From positions 62,359-126,358 of the forward strand of contig NZ_JACARO010000014.1 of the NCBI RefSeq assembly GCF_013386585.1: 64,000 nucleotides of DNA, written 5' to 3'. The notes below the pieces were generated by a model. The model saw only the letters and a list, made by a program, of their open reading frames with translations, searched no databases and was not told the DNA's origin. Position 1 is the first letter of the stretch. Each line of letters opens with the position of its first letter. The stretch comes from Pseudomonas sp. P7548. GTDB lineage: Bacteria; Pseudomonadota; Gammaproteobacteria; Pseudomonadales; Pseudomonadaceae. Shown here piece by piece: positions 9,265 to 18,226 of this stretch. A program made the position numbers and the translations under genes.

Positions 9265-9914
9265 TGTCTCAGACCTGTGATGTCGTGGTGCTGCTCTCCG
9301 GCACCGGCAGTAACTTGCAGGCCCTGATCGACAGCACGCGCACCGGCGACAGCCCGGTGCGCATCGCTGCGGTGATCTCCAACCGCAGCGACGCCTACGG
9401 CCTGCAACGCGCCAGGGACGCGGGTATCGAAACCCGCTCGCTGGATCACAAGGCCTTCGAAGGCCGCGAAGCCTTCGATGCCGCCCTGGTCGAACTGATC
9501 GACGCCTTCAACCCCAAACTCGTGGTACTCGCCGGCTTCATGCGCATCCTCAGCGCTGACTTCGTGCGCCACTATGAAGGGCGCCTGCTGAACATCCACC
9601 CTTCCCTGCTCCCCAAGTACAAAGGCATGCACACGCACCAGCGCGCGCTCGACGCCGGCGACAGCGAGCATGGCTGCAGCGTGCACTTTGTCACCGAGGA
9701 ACTCGATGGCGGGCCTCTGGTCGTACAGGCAGTGGTTCCGGTAGAGTCTGCAGACTCGGCGCAGACGCTTGCGCAACGGGTTCACACCCAGGAACACAGG
9801 ATTTACCCGCTGGCTGTTCGCTGGTTTGCCGAGGGGCGGTTGATTCTTGGTGAACAGGGTGCATTATTGGACGGTCAGTTACTCGCGGCCAGCGGCCACT
9901 TGATTCGAACCTAG
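9264..9914 (+). CDS. purN: Phosphoribosylglycinamide formyltransferase
   Basis: Third step of purine synthesis: moves a formyl group from 10-formyl-tetrahydrofolate to GAR. 216 residues, normal length. Phosphate-binding loop SGTGSNLQ near residue 12; the catalytic block NIHPSLLPKYKGMHTH carries the conserved Asn and His, followed by GCSVHFVTEELDGGPLV with the catalytic Asp. Overlaps purM by one base and is followed nine bases later by the DUF3108 gene. Confidence 0.97.
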   Translation: MSQTCDVVVLLSGTGSNLQALIDSTRTGDSPVRIAAVISNRSDAYGLQRARDAGIETRSLDHKAFEGREAFDAALVELIDAFNPKLVVLAGFMRILSADFVRHYEGRLLNIHPSLLPKYKGMHTHQRALDAGDSEHGCSVHFVTEELDGGPLVVQAVVPVESADSAQTLAQRVHTQEHRIYPLAVRWFAEGRLILGEQGALLDGQLLAASGHLIRT

Positions 9915-9922
9915 GAGATTTT

Positions 9923-10636
9923 ATGCGTCGCGCCTTGCTCTTCGCTTTTGCGCTGTTCGCCTTGCCTGCCGTGCAAGCAGCAGACCTTCACCCTTTCTCC
10001 GCCAGCTACACCGCCGACTGGAAACAGTTGCCCATGAGTGGTTCGGCTGAACGCAGCCTGACCAAGAACGACAATGGCTCCTGGACCTTGAACTTCAAGG
10101 CTTCCATGATGATTGCCAGCCTCACCGAAACCAGCGTGATCCAGTTCGACAAGGACGCCCTGCAACCGAAGAGCTACACCTTCGAACGCGGCGGCCTGGG
10201 CAAGGCGAAGAAGATCAACCTGGACTTCGACCGCACGACCAACAAGGTCACCGGTTTCGAAAACAAGGACCCGGTCAACGTCACCCTCGAAAGTGGCATG
10301 CTCGACAAGTCGACCTACCAGTTGGCCCTGCAACGTGACGTGGCCGCCGGCAAGAAAAGCATGAGCTACCGCGTGGTCGAAGGCACTGACGTCGACACCT
10401 ACGACTTCCGTGTGATCGGCCCGGAAAAGGTCCAGACCAAGGCCGGCTCCATCGATGCGATCAAGGTCGAGCGTGTACGCGACCCGTCGCAGAGCAAACG
10501 CATCACCCAGATGTGGTTTGCCAAGGACTGGGGCGGCATCCTGGTTGCCCTGCGCCAGGTTGAAACCGACGGCAAGGAATACAACATCATGCTGCTCGAC
10601 GGTACCGTTGACGGCAAGGCTGTCAAAGGCAGCTGA
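9923..10636 (+). CDS. DUF3108 periplasmic protein
   Basis: 237 residues with a Sec signal peptide (MRRALLFAFALFALPAVQAA). The rest matches DUF3108: a beta-rich body starting HPFSASYTADWK, a YTFERGGLGKAKK segment and a C-terminal half with VWFAKDWGGILVAL-like wording. Function unknown; probably periplasmic. Ribosome site AGGAG sits upstream of the ATG. It is the third gene of the purM-purN transcript and is followed by a terminator. Confidence 0.85.
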   Translation: MRRALLFAFALFALPAVQAADLHPFSASYTADWKQLPMSGSAERSLTKNDNGSWTLNFKASMMIASLTETSVIQFDKDALQPKSYTFERGGLGKAKKINLDFDRTTNKVTGFENKDPVNVTLESGMLDKSTYQLALQRDVAAGKKSMSYRVVEGTDVDTYDFRVIGPEKVQTKAGSIDAIKVERVRDPSQSKRITQMWFAKDWGGILVALRQVETDGKEYNIMLLDGTVDGKAVKGS

Positions 10637-10658
10637 TGGGCGGGTGAGCCAAAGAAGA

Positions 10659-10686
10659 GCCTCGCGGAATGCGGGGCTTTTTTTTG
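10659..10686 (+). terminator. Rho-independent terminator of purM-purN-DUF3108
   Basis: Stem GCCTCGC/GCGGGGC (one G-T pair) with a GAAT-type loop, followed directly by a run of eight T. It lies 22 bases past the DUF3108 stop. Confidence 0.9.
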
Positions 10687-10869
10687 CCTGTTGGTTTTGC
10701 GTTGAAGCTTCTACCGCTATCGCCGGCATGGCCAACACAGCCCCAAAAGCCTGACCCGAACATGAAACTTCTGTCATAAAACTCAACGACCTGCGACGCA
10801 ATCCCACGGTTTACGCGGCCTGCAGGATAGTTGCGTTTTATGCAATGAATTGTTGCGCAGAAAATCGGT

Positions 10870-10898
10870 TTACTTAGCAAGCTAACAAAACATATAAA
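10870..10898 (+). promoter_or_regulatory. Promoter with SlyA-consensus operator in the spacer
   Basis: TTTACT (10870-10875) and TATAAA (10893-10898) are separated by 17 bases, a good sigma-70 layout. The spacer start overlaps the 12-base inverted repeat TTAGCAAGCTAA (10874-10885), identical to the binding consensus described for Salmonella SlyA, a MarR-family regulator. A protein bound there would cover the -35 edge and spacer. The target is the 62-residue gene starting at 10949. Promoter and operator are read from sequence; the regulator is an inference. Confidence 0.5.
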
Positions 10899-10948
10899 AG
10901 AGGCCTGCGACGACTTGCCGCAGATCAACCAGAGATTGGAGCAAGCAG

Positions 10949-11137
10949 ATGACTGTAAAAGTAACTGAACGCGACGACGAACATATGTCCCACGAAGCAG
11001 TAGCCCACGGGATTCATATCTGGGATGTACATCAGCAAGATCAGCTGGTCGGCATGTTTCACAACGAGAACGAAGCCCACAATTATAAAAACGAGCTCGA
11101 ATCTCTCGAACTGAAACGCCAGGCGCAAAGCTCCTGA
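10949..11137 (+). CDS. Conserved small protein of unknown function
   Basis: 62 residues, charged, no signal peptide or membrane segment: starts MTVKVTERDDEHMSHEAV and contains GIHIWDVHQQDQLVGMF and NEAHNYKNELESLE. It looks like a compact beta hairpin followed by an amphipathic helix. GGAG lies nine bases before the ATG, a promoter is visible at 10870-10898 and a terminator follows, so the gene is a complete monocistronic unit. I do not recognise a function. Confidence 0.75.
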   Translation: MTVKVTERDDEHMSHEAVAHGIHIWDVHQQDQLVGMFHNENEAHNYKNELESLELKRQAQSS

Positions 11138-11188
11138 GTATTCGCACGGTTCGGGTCCCTGGCCCACGCAGCCTTGATGCCTGAAAAC

Positions 11189-11217
11189 ACAAAACCCGCC
11201 TTTTGAGCGGGTTTTGT
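11189..11217 (+). terminator. Terminator of the 62-residue gene
   Basis: Eleven-base arms ACAAAACCCGC and GCGGGTTTTGT around CTTTTGA, about 50 bases after the stop. A/T-rich arm ends provide T tracts in both directions. Confidence 0.8.
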
Positions 11218-11240
11218 ATTGAAGGGGGGCGCTAGGCAGC

Positions 11241-11265
11241 CGGCGCGGGACAAGCCCGCTCACAA
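11241..11265. repeat. Solitary half REP sequence
   Basis: GCGCGGGACAAGCCCGCTCAC matches, with one change, the right-hand arm of the GTGAGCGGGCTTGCCCCGCGC REPIN group seen at 19143, 40694 and 44887. No left arm is present. Possibly a decayed REPIN. Confidence 0.5.
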
Positions 11266-11294
11266 CAAACCCCGCCAACGGCGGGGTTTGTTGT
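11262..11294 (-). terminator. Terminator downstream of the DUF2058 gene
   Basis: Perfect inverted repeat with 15-base arms (ACAACAAACCCCGCC and its complement) around a three-base loop, eleven bases past the DUF2058 stop on the minus strand. It may also act as a backup for the plus-strand gene. Confidence 0.85.
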
Positions 11295-11304
11295 GTTTAC
11301 GGGC

Positions 11305-11850
11305 TTACCACATCAGATCGTCCGGGATCTGGTAGGCGGCGTATGGATCGTCCTCATCGGGCACCTGGCTTTCAGTGAGGACATTGAGCTGCACGATACG
11401 CTCCGGTGCACGCTCCTGGATCTTCAGCGCTGCTTCACGCGGGATGACCTCGTAGCCGCCACCGTGATGCACGATCGCCAGGGAGCCGTTGCTCAGCTTG
11501 TTGCGCATCAAGGTGTTGACCGACAGGCGCTTGACCTTCTTGTCGTCCACGAAGTTGTAGTAGTCCTCGGTGGTCAACTTGGGCAGGCGCGAGGTCTCGA
11601 TCAGTTGCTTGACCTGCGCGGTGCGGGCCTTGGCCTCGGCTTTTTCCTGCTGCTGGCGGTTCAGCTCCTGGTCGCGCTTGACCTTCTCGGCCTGCGCTTC
11701 CTGGGCCAGGCGCGCCTGGGTGTCATCGGCTTCGATCTGGCCTTTATGGACCAGGCGTTGCTGCTTCTGTTTCTCTTTGCCGACCTGCTTGGCCTGCTTT
11801 TGGTTGACCAGACCTGCTTTGAGCAACTGGTCGCGAAGGGAAAGGCTCAT
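11305..11850 (-). CDS. DUF2058 domain protein (YaiL-like)
   Basis: 181 residues, starting MSLSLRDQLLKAGLVNQKQ, a hallmark of DUF2058. Residues about 20-100 are Lys/Gln/Glu/Ala-rich and should form a long coiled-coil helix; the C-terminal half (EDYYNFVDDKKVKRLSVN onwards) is the folded part, ending YAAYQIPDDLMW. Cytoplasmic, with suspected nucleoid or ribosome association in related proteins; no proven function. Lies 25 bases downstream of mazG in the same direction. Confidence 0.88.
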   Translation of the reverse strand: MSLSLRDQLLKAGLVNQKQAKQVGKEKQKQQRLVHKGQIEADDTQARLAQEAQAEKVKRDQELNRQQQEKAEAKARTAQVKQLIETSRLPKLTTEDYYNFVDDKKVKRLSVNTLMRNKLSNGSLAIVHHGGGYEVIPREAALKIQERAPERIVQLNVLTESQVPDEDDPYAAYQIPDDLMW

Positions 11851-11875
11851 GGTGCTTACTCACTTAGGCAACTGC

Positions 11876-12709
11876 TCAACCGCAGCTGGACACATTCTTT
11901 TCCTGACGTTTGGCTTCACCCCACAGGGCGTCCAACTCTTCGAGGGTGCAATCTTCTATGGGTTTGTGCGTATCGCGCAATGCCTGTTCGATAAATCGGA
12001 AACGTCGTTCGAACTTGGCATTGGCGCCACGCAGCGCGGTTTCCGGGTCGACCTTGAGGTGGCGGGCCAAATTGACGGCGGCAAACAGCAGGTCGCCCAC
12101 TTCATCAGCGATGGCCACAGAATCGTTATCAGCCATGGCTTCGAGCACTTCATCCAGCTCTTCGCGCACGTTGTCCACCACCGGCAGTGCGGATGGCCAG
12201 TCAAAACCGACCTGGCTGGCGCGTTTCTGCAATTTGGCGGCACGGGACAATGACGGCAAGGCGGTGGGCACATCATCAAGCAGGGACAATTGCTCCGGCG
12301 CGTCGGTTTTTTCCGCACGCTCCTCGGCCTTGATCTGCTCCCAGCGTTCCTTGACCTGCTCCTCGCTCAACTGCGGGATATCCAAGGGCGCGTACAGATC
12401 ACCGGTGGGGAACACGTGGGGATGGCGGCGAATGAGCTTGCGGGTGATGCTGTCGATCACCCCGGCGAACTCGAAACGTCCCTCTTCCCGCGCCAGCTGG
12501 CTGTAATACACCACTTGGAACAGCAGGTCGCCCAACTCGCCTTGCAGGTGATCGAAGTCACCACGCTCGATGGCATCGGCAACCTCGTAGGCTTCTTCCA
12601 GAGTATGTGGAACGATAGTGGCGTAGGTTTGCTTGATGTCCCACGGGCAACCGTATTGCGGGTCGCGCAGGCGGTTCATCAAGTACAGCAAGTCATCTAG
12701 TGAATACAT
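11876..12709 (-). CDS. mazG: Nucleoside triphosphate pyrophosphohydrolase MazG
   Basis: Hydrolyses NTPs and dNTPs to monophosphates plus pyrophosphate. 277 residues with two tandem MazG domains. The first has CPWDIKQT and the acidic metal site EEAYEVADAIE followed by ELGDLLFQVVYYS; the second has EELDEVLEAM and DEVGDLLFAAVNLAR. In E. coli, MazG moderates the effects of ppGpp by nucleotide turnover, and here it lies downstream of relA, separated by a REPIN. Confidence 0.95.
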   Translation of the reverse strand: MYSLDDLLYLMNRLRDPQYGCPWDIKQTYATIVPHTLEEAYEVADAIERGDFDHLQGELGDLLFQVVYYSQLAREEGRFEFAGVIDSITRKLIRRHPHVFPTGDLYAPLDIPQLSEEQVKERWEQIKAEERAEKTDAPEQLSLLDDVPTALPSLSRAAKLQKRASQVGFDWPSALPVVDNVREELDEVLEAMADNDSVAIADEVGDLLFAAVNLARHLKVDPETALRGANAKFERRFRFIEQALRDTHKPIEDCTLEELDALWGEAKRQEKNVSSCG

Positions 12710-12731
12710 TGATCTCTATCCGCTGAAAATC

Positions 12732-12825
12732 AAATGTGGGAGCGGGCTTGCTCGCGAATGCGATGTGTCAGCCACAAACTTTTGACTGATAGACCGCATT
12801 CGCGAGCAAGCCCGCTCCCACATTT
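12732..12825. repeat. REPIN (GTGGGAGCGGGCTTGCTCGCGA group)
   Basis: Two inverted copies of the word TGTGGGAGCGGGCTTGCTCG flank about 40 unrelated bases, in the mazG-relA gap. The arms are complementary over about 27 bases. Confidence 0.9.
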
Positions 12826-12847
12826 CAGACCTCGCTCATCCAGCTAA

Positions 12848-15091
12848 TCAAGGGGTGCGGTTACGCCGCGTCTCGATGATGTTCGGCAACTGGGAAATGC
12901 GCCCCAGCAACCGCCCCAACGCGTCCAGCCCCGGAATCTCGATGGTCAGGGACATCAACGCGGTGTTGTCCTCTTTGTTCGAGCGGGTGTTGACCGCCAG
13001 CACGTTGATCCGCTCGTTAAGCAGCACTTGCGAGACGTCACGCAGCAAACCGGAACGGTCGTAGGCACGAATAACGATGTCCACCGGATAGGTGAGCACC
13101 GGCACCGGCCCCCAGCTGACCTGGATGATTCGCTCCGGCTCGCGCCCGCCCAGCTGCAGCACCGAGGCGCAGTCCTGGCGGTGAATGCTCACGCCCCTGC
13201 CCTGGGTGATGTAGCCGACGATGGCGTCGCCCGGCAACGGCTGGCAGCAACCGGCCATTTGCGTCATCAGGTTGCCCACGCCCTGGATCTGGATGTCGCC
13301 GCGCTTGCCCGGCTTGTAGCCCGTGGCCTTGCGTGGGATCAATTCCAGCTGTTCGCTGCCGCGCTCCGGCTCGACCAGTTGCTGGGCCAGGTTGACCAGT
13401 TGCGCCAGGCGCAGGTCGCCGGCACCCAGCGCCGCGAACATGTCTTCGGCGATCTTCATGTTGGCCTTTTCGGCCAGCTTGTCGAAGTCCACCTGCGGCA
13501 GGCCCAGACGCGCCAATTCGCGTTCGAGCAGGGTCTTGCCGGCCGCGACGTTCTGGTCGCGGGCCTGCAATTTGAACCAGTGGACGATCTTCGCCCGTGC
13601 CCGCGACGTGGTGATGTAGCCCAGGTTCGGGTTCAACCAGTCGCGGCTCGGCGTGCCGTGCTTGCTGGTGATGATCTCGACCTGTTCACCGGTTTGCAGG
13701 CTGTAGTTGAGCGGCACGATGCGCCCGTTGATCTTGGCGCCCCGGCAGTTGTGGCCGATCTCGGTGTGCACGCGGTAGGCAAAGTCCAGCGGCGTGGCGC
13801 CCTTCGGCAAGTCGATGGCATGGCCGTCAGGGGTGAAGATGTAGACCCGGTCCGGCTCGATATCCACGCGCAACTGTTCGGCCAGGCCGCCGATGTCGCC
13901 CAGCTCTTCGTGCCATTCCAGTACTTGGCGCAGCCAGGAGATTTTCTCTTCGTACTGGTTGGACCCGGCCTTGACGTCGGTGCCCTTGTAGCGCCAATGC
14001 GCGCACACCCCCAGCTCCGCCTCTTCGTGCATGGCGTGGGTGCGGATCTGCACTTCCAGCACCTTGCCCTCGGGGCCGATCACCGCCGTGTGCAGCGAGC
14101 GATAGCCGTTCTCCTTGGGGTTGGCGATGTAGTCGTCGAATTCCTTGGGAATGTGCCGCCACAGGGTGTGGACGATGCCCAGCGCGGTGTAGCAGTCGCG
14201 CATTTCCGGCACCAGCACGCGCACCGCACGCACGTCGTAGATCTGGCTGAAGGCCAGGCCCTTGCGCTGCATTTTGCGCCAGATGGAATAGATGTGTTTG
14301 GCACGGCCGCTGATGTCGGCTTCAACGCCGGTGGCCTGCAACTCGGAGCGCAATTGGTTCATCACGTCGGTGATAAAGCGCTCACGGTCCAGGCGCCGCT
14401 CGTGCAGCAGCGTGGCGATCTGTTTGTATTGGTCGGGCTCGAGGTAGCGGAAGGACAGGTCCTCCAGCTCCCACTTGATGTGGCCGATGCCCAGGCGGTG
14501 CGCCAGCGGCGCGTAGATATCGAAGACTTCGCGGGCAACGCGATTGCGTTTTTCGTCGTCGGCGGTCTTCACCGCGCGGATCGCGCAGGTGCGCTCGGCC
14601 AGCTTGATCAGTGCAACACGCACGTCATCGACCATGGCCACGAGCATCTTGCGCAGGTTCTCGACCTGACCCTGGGTGCCCAGCACCATGGATTGGCGCG
14701 GGCTGAGGCTGGCGCTGATGGCCGCCATGCGCAGCACGCCGTCGATCAGCTTGGCGACCACGGCGCCGAAACGCTGGCTGACCAGCGGCAACGCGATATG
14801 CCCTTCACGCACGCCGCGATAGAGCACGGCGGCGATCAGCGAGTCCTGGTCCAACTTGAGATCGGCGAGGATCTCGGCGATTTCCAACCCGGTGCGAAAG
14901 CTTGAAGTGCCTTCGGCCCACAGGTTCTTGGCCGCATTGTTTTGCTGCTCCGACTCACGAGCGAACTCGCAAGCGGCCTTCAAGGCTTCACGGTCCAGTG
15001 CCGGGTCGACACTGACGGCATGATCCAGCCATGCCTCGAGATTGATACTGCCGTCGGTGTTGATCGGCTGGTGTGCTCTCACCTGTACCAT
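12848..15091 (-). CDS. relA: GTP pyrophosphokinase RelA ((p)ppGpp synthetase I)
   Basis: Makes (p)ppGpp from ATP and GTP/GDP when uncharged tRNA stalls ribosomes (stringent response). 747 residues from the ATG at 15091, behind GGAAGGTAAGCAAG. Order: degenerate HD hydrolase domain, synthetase domain with DVRAVRVLVPEMRDCYTALG and the EFDDYIANPKENGY block (the ExDD motif of synthesis-only RelA rather than the SpoT RxKD), TGS domain starting VYIFTPDGHAIDLPKG, Cys-rich MAGCCQPLPGD, and C-terminal ACT domain. So this is RelA, not SpoT. Confidence 0.97.
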   Translation of the reverse strand: MVQVRAHQPINTDGSINLEAWLDHAVSVDPALDREALKAACEFARESEQQNNAAKNLWAEGTSSFRTGLEIAEILADLKLDQDSLIAAVLYRGVREGHIALPLVSQRFGAVVAKLIDGVLRMAAISASLSPRQSMVLGTQGQVENLRKMLVAMVDDVRVALIKLAERTCAIRAVKTADDEKRNRVAREVFDIYAPLAHRLGIGHIKWELEDLSFRYLEPDQYKQIATLLHERRLDRERFITDVMNQLRSELQATGVEADISGRAKHIYSIWRKMQRKGLAFSQIYDVRAVRVLVPEMRDCYTALGIVHTLWRHIPKEFDDYIANPKENGYRSLHTAVIGPEGKVLEVQIRTHAMHEEAELGVCAHWRYKGTDVKAGSNQYEEKISWLRQVLEWHEELGDIGGLAEQLRVDIEPDRVYIFTPDGHAIDLPKGATPLDFAYRVHTEIGHNCRGAKINGRIVPLNYSLQTGEQVEIITSKHGTPSRDWLNPNLGYITTSRARAKIVHWFKLQARDQNVAAGKTLLERELARLGLPQVDFDKLAEKANMKIAEDMFAALGAGDLRLAQLVNLAQQLVEPERGSEQLELIPRKATGYKPGKRGDIQIQGVGNLMTQMAGCCQPLPGDAIVGYITQGRGVSIHRQDCASVLQLGGREPERIIQVSWGPVPVLTYPVDIVIRAYDRSGLLRDVSQVLLNERINVLAVNTRSNKEDNTALMSLTIEIPGLDALGRLLGRISQLPNIIETRRNRTP

Positions 15092-15228
15092 CTTGCTTAC
15101 CTTCCCTACGACGCACCTTCGATGCGCCAAAAATCATCGCTGACCTGCTTTAACTATTAAAGCTTACACACGCTCCCTGGCAGGTCACGGCCTTGGAGAA
15201 TGCAGGCCAGTCGGATTAAACGGGCATC

Positions 15229-16581
15229 CTAGCCCGCTTCAAATAACGCCATGGCCTCGACATGCGCTGTCTGCGGAAACATGTCGAGGATCCCGGCACG
15301 CTTTAGCCGGTAGCCTTGCTTGACCAACTCAACCGTGTCCCGCGCCAGCGTGGCCGGGTTGCAGGACACATACACCAGGCGCTTGGCCTTGAGGGTCGCC
15401 AGCTTGCGCACGACCTCCAGGGCACCATCGCGGGGTGGGTCCAAGAGTACCGCAGAAAAGCCCTGTTTGGCCCATTCTGCGTCGGTCAAAGGCTGGGACA
15501 AATCGGCCTGAAAAAACTGCGCATTATGCAAATTGTTGCTGACGGCATTGAGCGCCGCCCGGTCGACCATGGTCTGTACGCCCTCCACCGCCACGACTTC
15601 GCGCACCTGTTGGGCCAGTGGCAGGGCAAAGTTACCCAGGCCGCAGAACAGGTCCAGCACGCGCTCATCGGGCTGTGGCGCCAGCCATTCCAGGGCCTGG
15701 GTGACCATTGCCTCGTTGACGCCAGCGTTGACTTGCACGAAGTCGCCCGGGCGGTAAGCCAACGCCAGATTCCACTGCTCCAACCGAAAGCCCAACACCG
15801 CGTCGGATTCGACAGGCTCCGGTTGGCCTTCGCCCTGCAGCCACAGCTGGGCGTCATGGAAGGCACAGAATTCTTTCAACACCGCCAGGTCCGCGTCGGA
15901 CAACGGCGCCATATGCCGCAACAACACGGCGATGGACGTGCCACTGAACAACTCCACATGCCCCAAGGCCTGTGGTTTGCTCAGGCGTCGCAACATGTTC
16001 GGCAGGCGCTGCATGATCGGTTGCAAGGCCTGTACCAGCACCGGGCAATCGTCGATGGCAACGATGTCCTGGCTGGCCACGGCGCGGAAACCTACTTCGA
16101 GATGTTTGGCCTTGGCGTCCCAACGCACCGCTACACGGGCGCGGCGACGGTAGCCGAATTCCGGCCCACTTAAAGGCGCCGCCCACTCTTGCGGCTCGAC
16201 ACCCGCCACACGGGACAATTGTTCGGCGAGCATGCGCTGTTTCAGGGCAAGTTGTTCGGCATGGGGCAAATGCTGCACGCTGCAGCCGCCACAACGGCCA
16301 ACGTGGGCACACGGCGCCGGCCGGCGCAGTTCACTGGCCTTGAACACCCGCTCGGTACGCGCCTCGACGATTTTGCCGTGAGCGCCCAGCACCCGCGCCT
16401 CGACTTCTTCGCCGGCCAGCGCGCCATTCACAAACCAGGTACGACCTTCAAAGAACACAATGCCCCGGCCATCATTGGCCAGGCGCTCGATGGTCAGTTT
16501 TTGCTTCTTGCCTACAGGAATCTGTGGGGCCCGGCTGCCGCCCGTCGGTTGGAAGCGCAGGCCTCTCTCGTGCTTGGCCAT
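15229..16581 (-). CDS. rlmD: 23S rRNA (uracil-1939-C5)-methyltransferase
   Basis: Adds a methyl group from SAM to U1939 of 23S rRNA. 450 residues: N-terminal TRAM domain (about 25-80), a 4Fe-4S cluster motif [14 protein letters not shown] (about 91-104), a central insert, and the Rossmann methyltransferase domain with [16 protein letters not shown] and the catalytic [10 protein letters not shown] near the C-terminus. The ATG shares its first base with the cysM stop (TGATG), so it is translated as the second gene of a cysM-rlmD operon. Confidence 0.96.
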   Translation of the reverse strand: MAKHERGLRFQPTGGSRAPQIPVGKKQKLTIERLANDGRGIVFFEGRTWFVNGALAGEEVEARVLGAHGKIVEARTERVFKASELRRPAPCAHVGRCGGCSVQHLPHAEQLALKQRMLAEQLSRVAGVEPQEWAAPLSGPEFGYRRRARVAVRWDAKAKHLEVGFRAVASQDIVAIDDCPVLVQALQPIMQRLPNMLRRLSKPQALGHVELFSGTSIAVLLRHMAPLSDADLAVLKEFCAFHDAQLWLQGEGQPEPVESDAVLGFRLEQWNLALAYRPGDFVQVNAGVNEAMVTQALEWLAPQPDERVLDLFCGLGNFALPLAQQVREVVAVEGVQTMVDRAALNAVSNNLHNAQFFQADLSQPLTDAEWAKQGFSAVLLDPPRDGALEVVRKLATLKAKRLVYVSCNPATLARDTVELVKQGYRLKRAGILDMFPQTAHVEAMALFEAG

Positions 16582-17483
16582 CAGTTGGGTTCGTCGAAGA
16601 TGCCGGTCGACAGGTAGCGGTCGCCTCGGTCACAGATGATCGCGACGATCACCGCGTTTTCCACTTCTTTGGACAAGCGCAACATGCCGGCCACGGCGCC
16701 GCCCGAGGACACGCCGCAGAAGATGCCTTCTTCACGGGCCAGGCGGCGAGTGGTGTCTTCGGCTTCACGCTGGGCCATGTCGATGATGCGGTCCACGCGG
16801 GTCGCGTTGTAGATCTTGGGCAGATACTCCTCGGGCCAGCGGCGGATACCGGGGATGGCCGCGCCTTCCATCGGTTGCAGGCCAACGATCTGGATCGCCG
16901 GGTTCTGCTCCTTGAGGTAGCGCGAGTTGCCCATGATGGTACCGGTGGTGCCCATGGAACTGACAAAATGGGTGATGGTGCCCCCGGTCTGGCGCCAGAT
17001 TTCCGGGCCGGTGGTGGTGTAGTGCGCCTCGGGGTTATCACCGTTGGCAAACTGGTCCAGCACCAAGCCACGGCCTTCGGCGGCCAGGCGCTCGGCCAGG
17101 TCGCGCGCGCCTTCCATGCCTTCTTCCTGGGTAACCAGGATCAACTGGGCGCCGTAGGCGGTCATCGCCGCCTTGCGTTCGGCGCTGCCGTTGTCGGGCA
17201 TGATCAGGATCATCTTGTAACCCTTGATCGCCGCGGCCATGGCCAGGGCGATCCCGGTATTACCCGAGGTGGCTTCGATCAGGGTGTCGCCGGGCTTGAT
17301 CTGCCCGCGCAATTCGGCGCGGGTGATCATCGACAGCGCCGGGCGGTCCTTCACGGAACCGGCCGGGTTGTTCCCTTCGAGCTTGAGCAACAGGGTGTTG
17401 CTGGTTTCACCCGCCATGCGTTGCAAGCGGACCAGGGGCGTGTTGCCGACGCAATCGGCGATTGTAGGGTACTGCAAGGTCAT
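16581..17483 (-). CDS. cysM: Cysteine synthase B
   Basis: PLP-dependent synthesis of cysteine (or S-sulfocysteine) from O-acetylserine. 300 residues. The PLP lysine is Lys45 in [11 protein letters not shown]; the substrate loop is [12 protein letters not shown] and the cofactor phosphate site is [11 protein letters not shown]. It begins [12 protein letters not shown] near residue 12. First gene before rlmD, overlapping it by one base. Confidence 0.96.
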   Translation of the reverse strand: MTLQYPTIADCVGNTPLVRLQRMAGETSNTLLLKLEGNNPAGSVKDRPALSMITRAELRGQIKPGDTLIEATSGNTGIALAMAAAIKGYKMILIMPDNGSAERKAAMTAYGAQLILVTQEEGMEGARDLAERLAAEGRGLVLDQFANGDNPEAHYTTTGPEIWRQTGGTITHFVSSMGTTGTIMGNSRYLKEQNPAIQIVGLQPMEGAAIPGIRRWPEEYLPKIYNATRVDRIIDMAQREAEDTTRRLAREEGIFCGVSSGGAVAGMLRLSKEVENAVIVAIICDRGDRYLSTGIFDEPN

Positions 17484-17614
17484 GGCGTATTCGCAATCCA
17501 GACTGCGGGGCGCACATCATACCGGGAAAGGCCCGCGGGCCATATCACGCAAAGTGCGGTGCTTATGGCTTAAAGGAATAAGTAGGTGATGTGTTGGCTG
17601 GGAGGGTGCCCCTG

Positions 17615-18220
17615 CTACCCCATCCGCCCGTCGCCATGATTCTTGCGAAACACCTCCTCCCCCATCGCCGCAATCTGTCCCTCGATCAGGGCTTCGAAAG
17701 GTTTGAGCAACGGTTCGAATGAAGCCGGCGCCTCTAACACCTGTAATGCCTGCACGATCGCTTCCACTGTCGACAACGCGCCCGGGCCGGGTGCCTTGCG
17801 CAACCGATAACGGGACACGGAGCCTTCAGCCAGCGTTACCCGTGGCAACGCCGCCAACAGCGGATTGAGGTGCAGCAGTTTGCGCGCCTTGCGCCAGGTG
17901 CCATCGGGCACCACCAGCAACAGCGCTTGATCGCCCGGTGCATAGGCCTGCAACGGCTGGGCGTCGTCAGCCGGAAACAGCAACCGCGCCTGATAACCCG
18001 GCGGGCTCAGTAACGATGCCAAATCCTCAAACACCTCCCCCACCACCAACTGCGCGTTGTTCAGCCCCAGCGCCGCCAACCGCGCGGTATTGAGCGCATG
18101 GTTGACCTCGCTCGGATGTTGCAACAGCAGCACCCGGGTACGGCTGTCGAGGCTTGGGATCAAGGGGCACAGGCAACGGGCAACGGGCCTGAGGCAACGG
18201 GAGCATCGGGGTCTGGACAT
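17615..18220 (-). CDS. DTW domain tRNA-uridine aminocarboxypropyltransferase
   Basis: 201 residues. N-terminal zinc-type cysteines (CSRCLRPVARCLCPL, residues 6-20), then QHPSEVNHALNTARLA and the DTW signature VPDGTWRKARKLLHLNP, here DGTW. Members (E. coli TapT/YfiP, TuaA) transfer the 3-amino-3-carboxypropyl group of SAM to tRNA uridine-47 or rRNA. Ends six bases before the GbuR-like regulator stop region upstream of it in the same direction, but that closeness may be incidental. Confidence 0.87.
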   Translation of the reverse strand: MSRPRCSRCLRPVARCLCPLIPSLDSRTRVLLLQHPSEVNHALNTARLAALGLNNAQLVVGEVFEDLASLLSPPGYQARLLFPADDAQPLQAYAPGDQALLLVVPDGTWRKARKLLHLNPLLAALPRVTLAEGSVSRYRLRKAPGPGALSTVEAIVQALQVLEAPASFEPLLKPFEALIEGQIAAMGEEVFRKNHGDGRMG

Positions 18221-18226
18221 GGTTTT

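Noticed and set aside
10757..10790. Pho-box-like CTGTCAT word before the 62-residue gene
   Set aside because: Only one half (CTGTCAT) fits; the second half after four bases is CTCAACG, a poor match.
13028..14905. Long open frame antisense to relA (625 codons)
   Set aside because: It is a shadow of the relA codon pattern in a GC-rich genome; relA is certain on the other strand and the antisense product has no domain.
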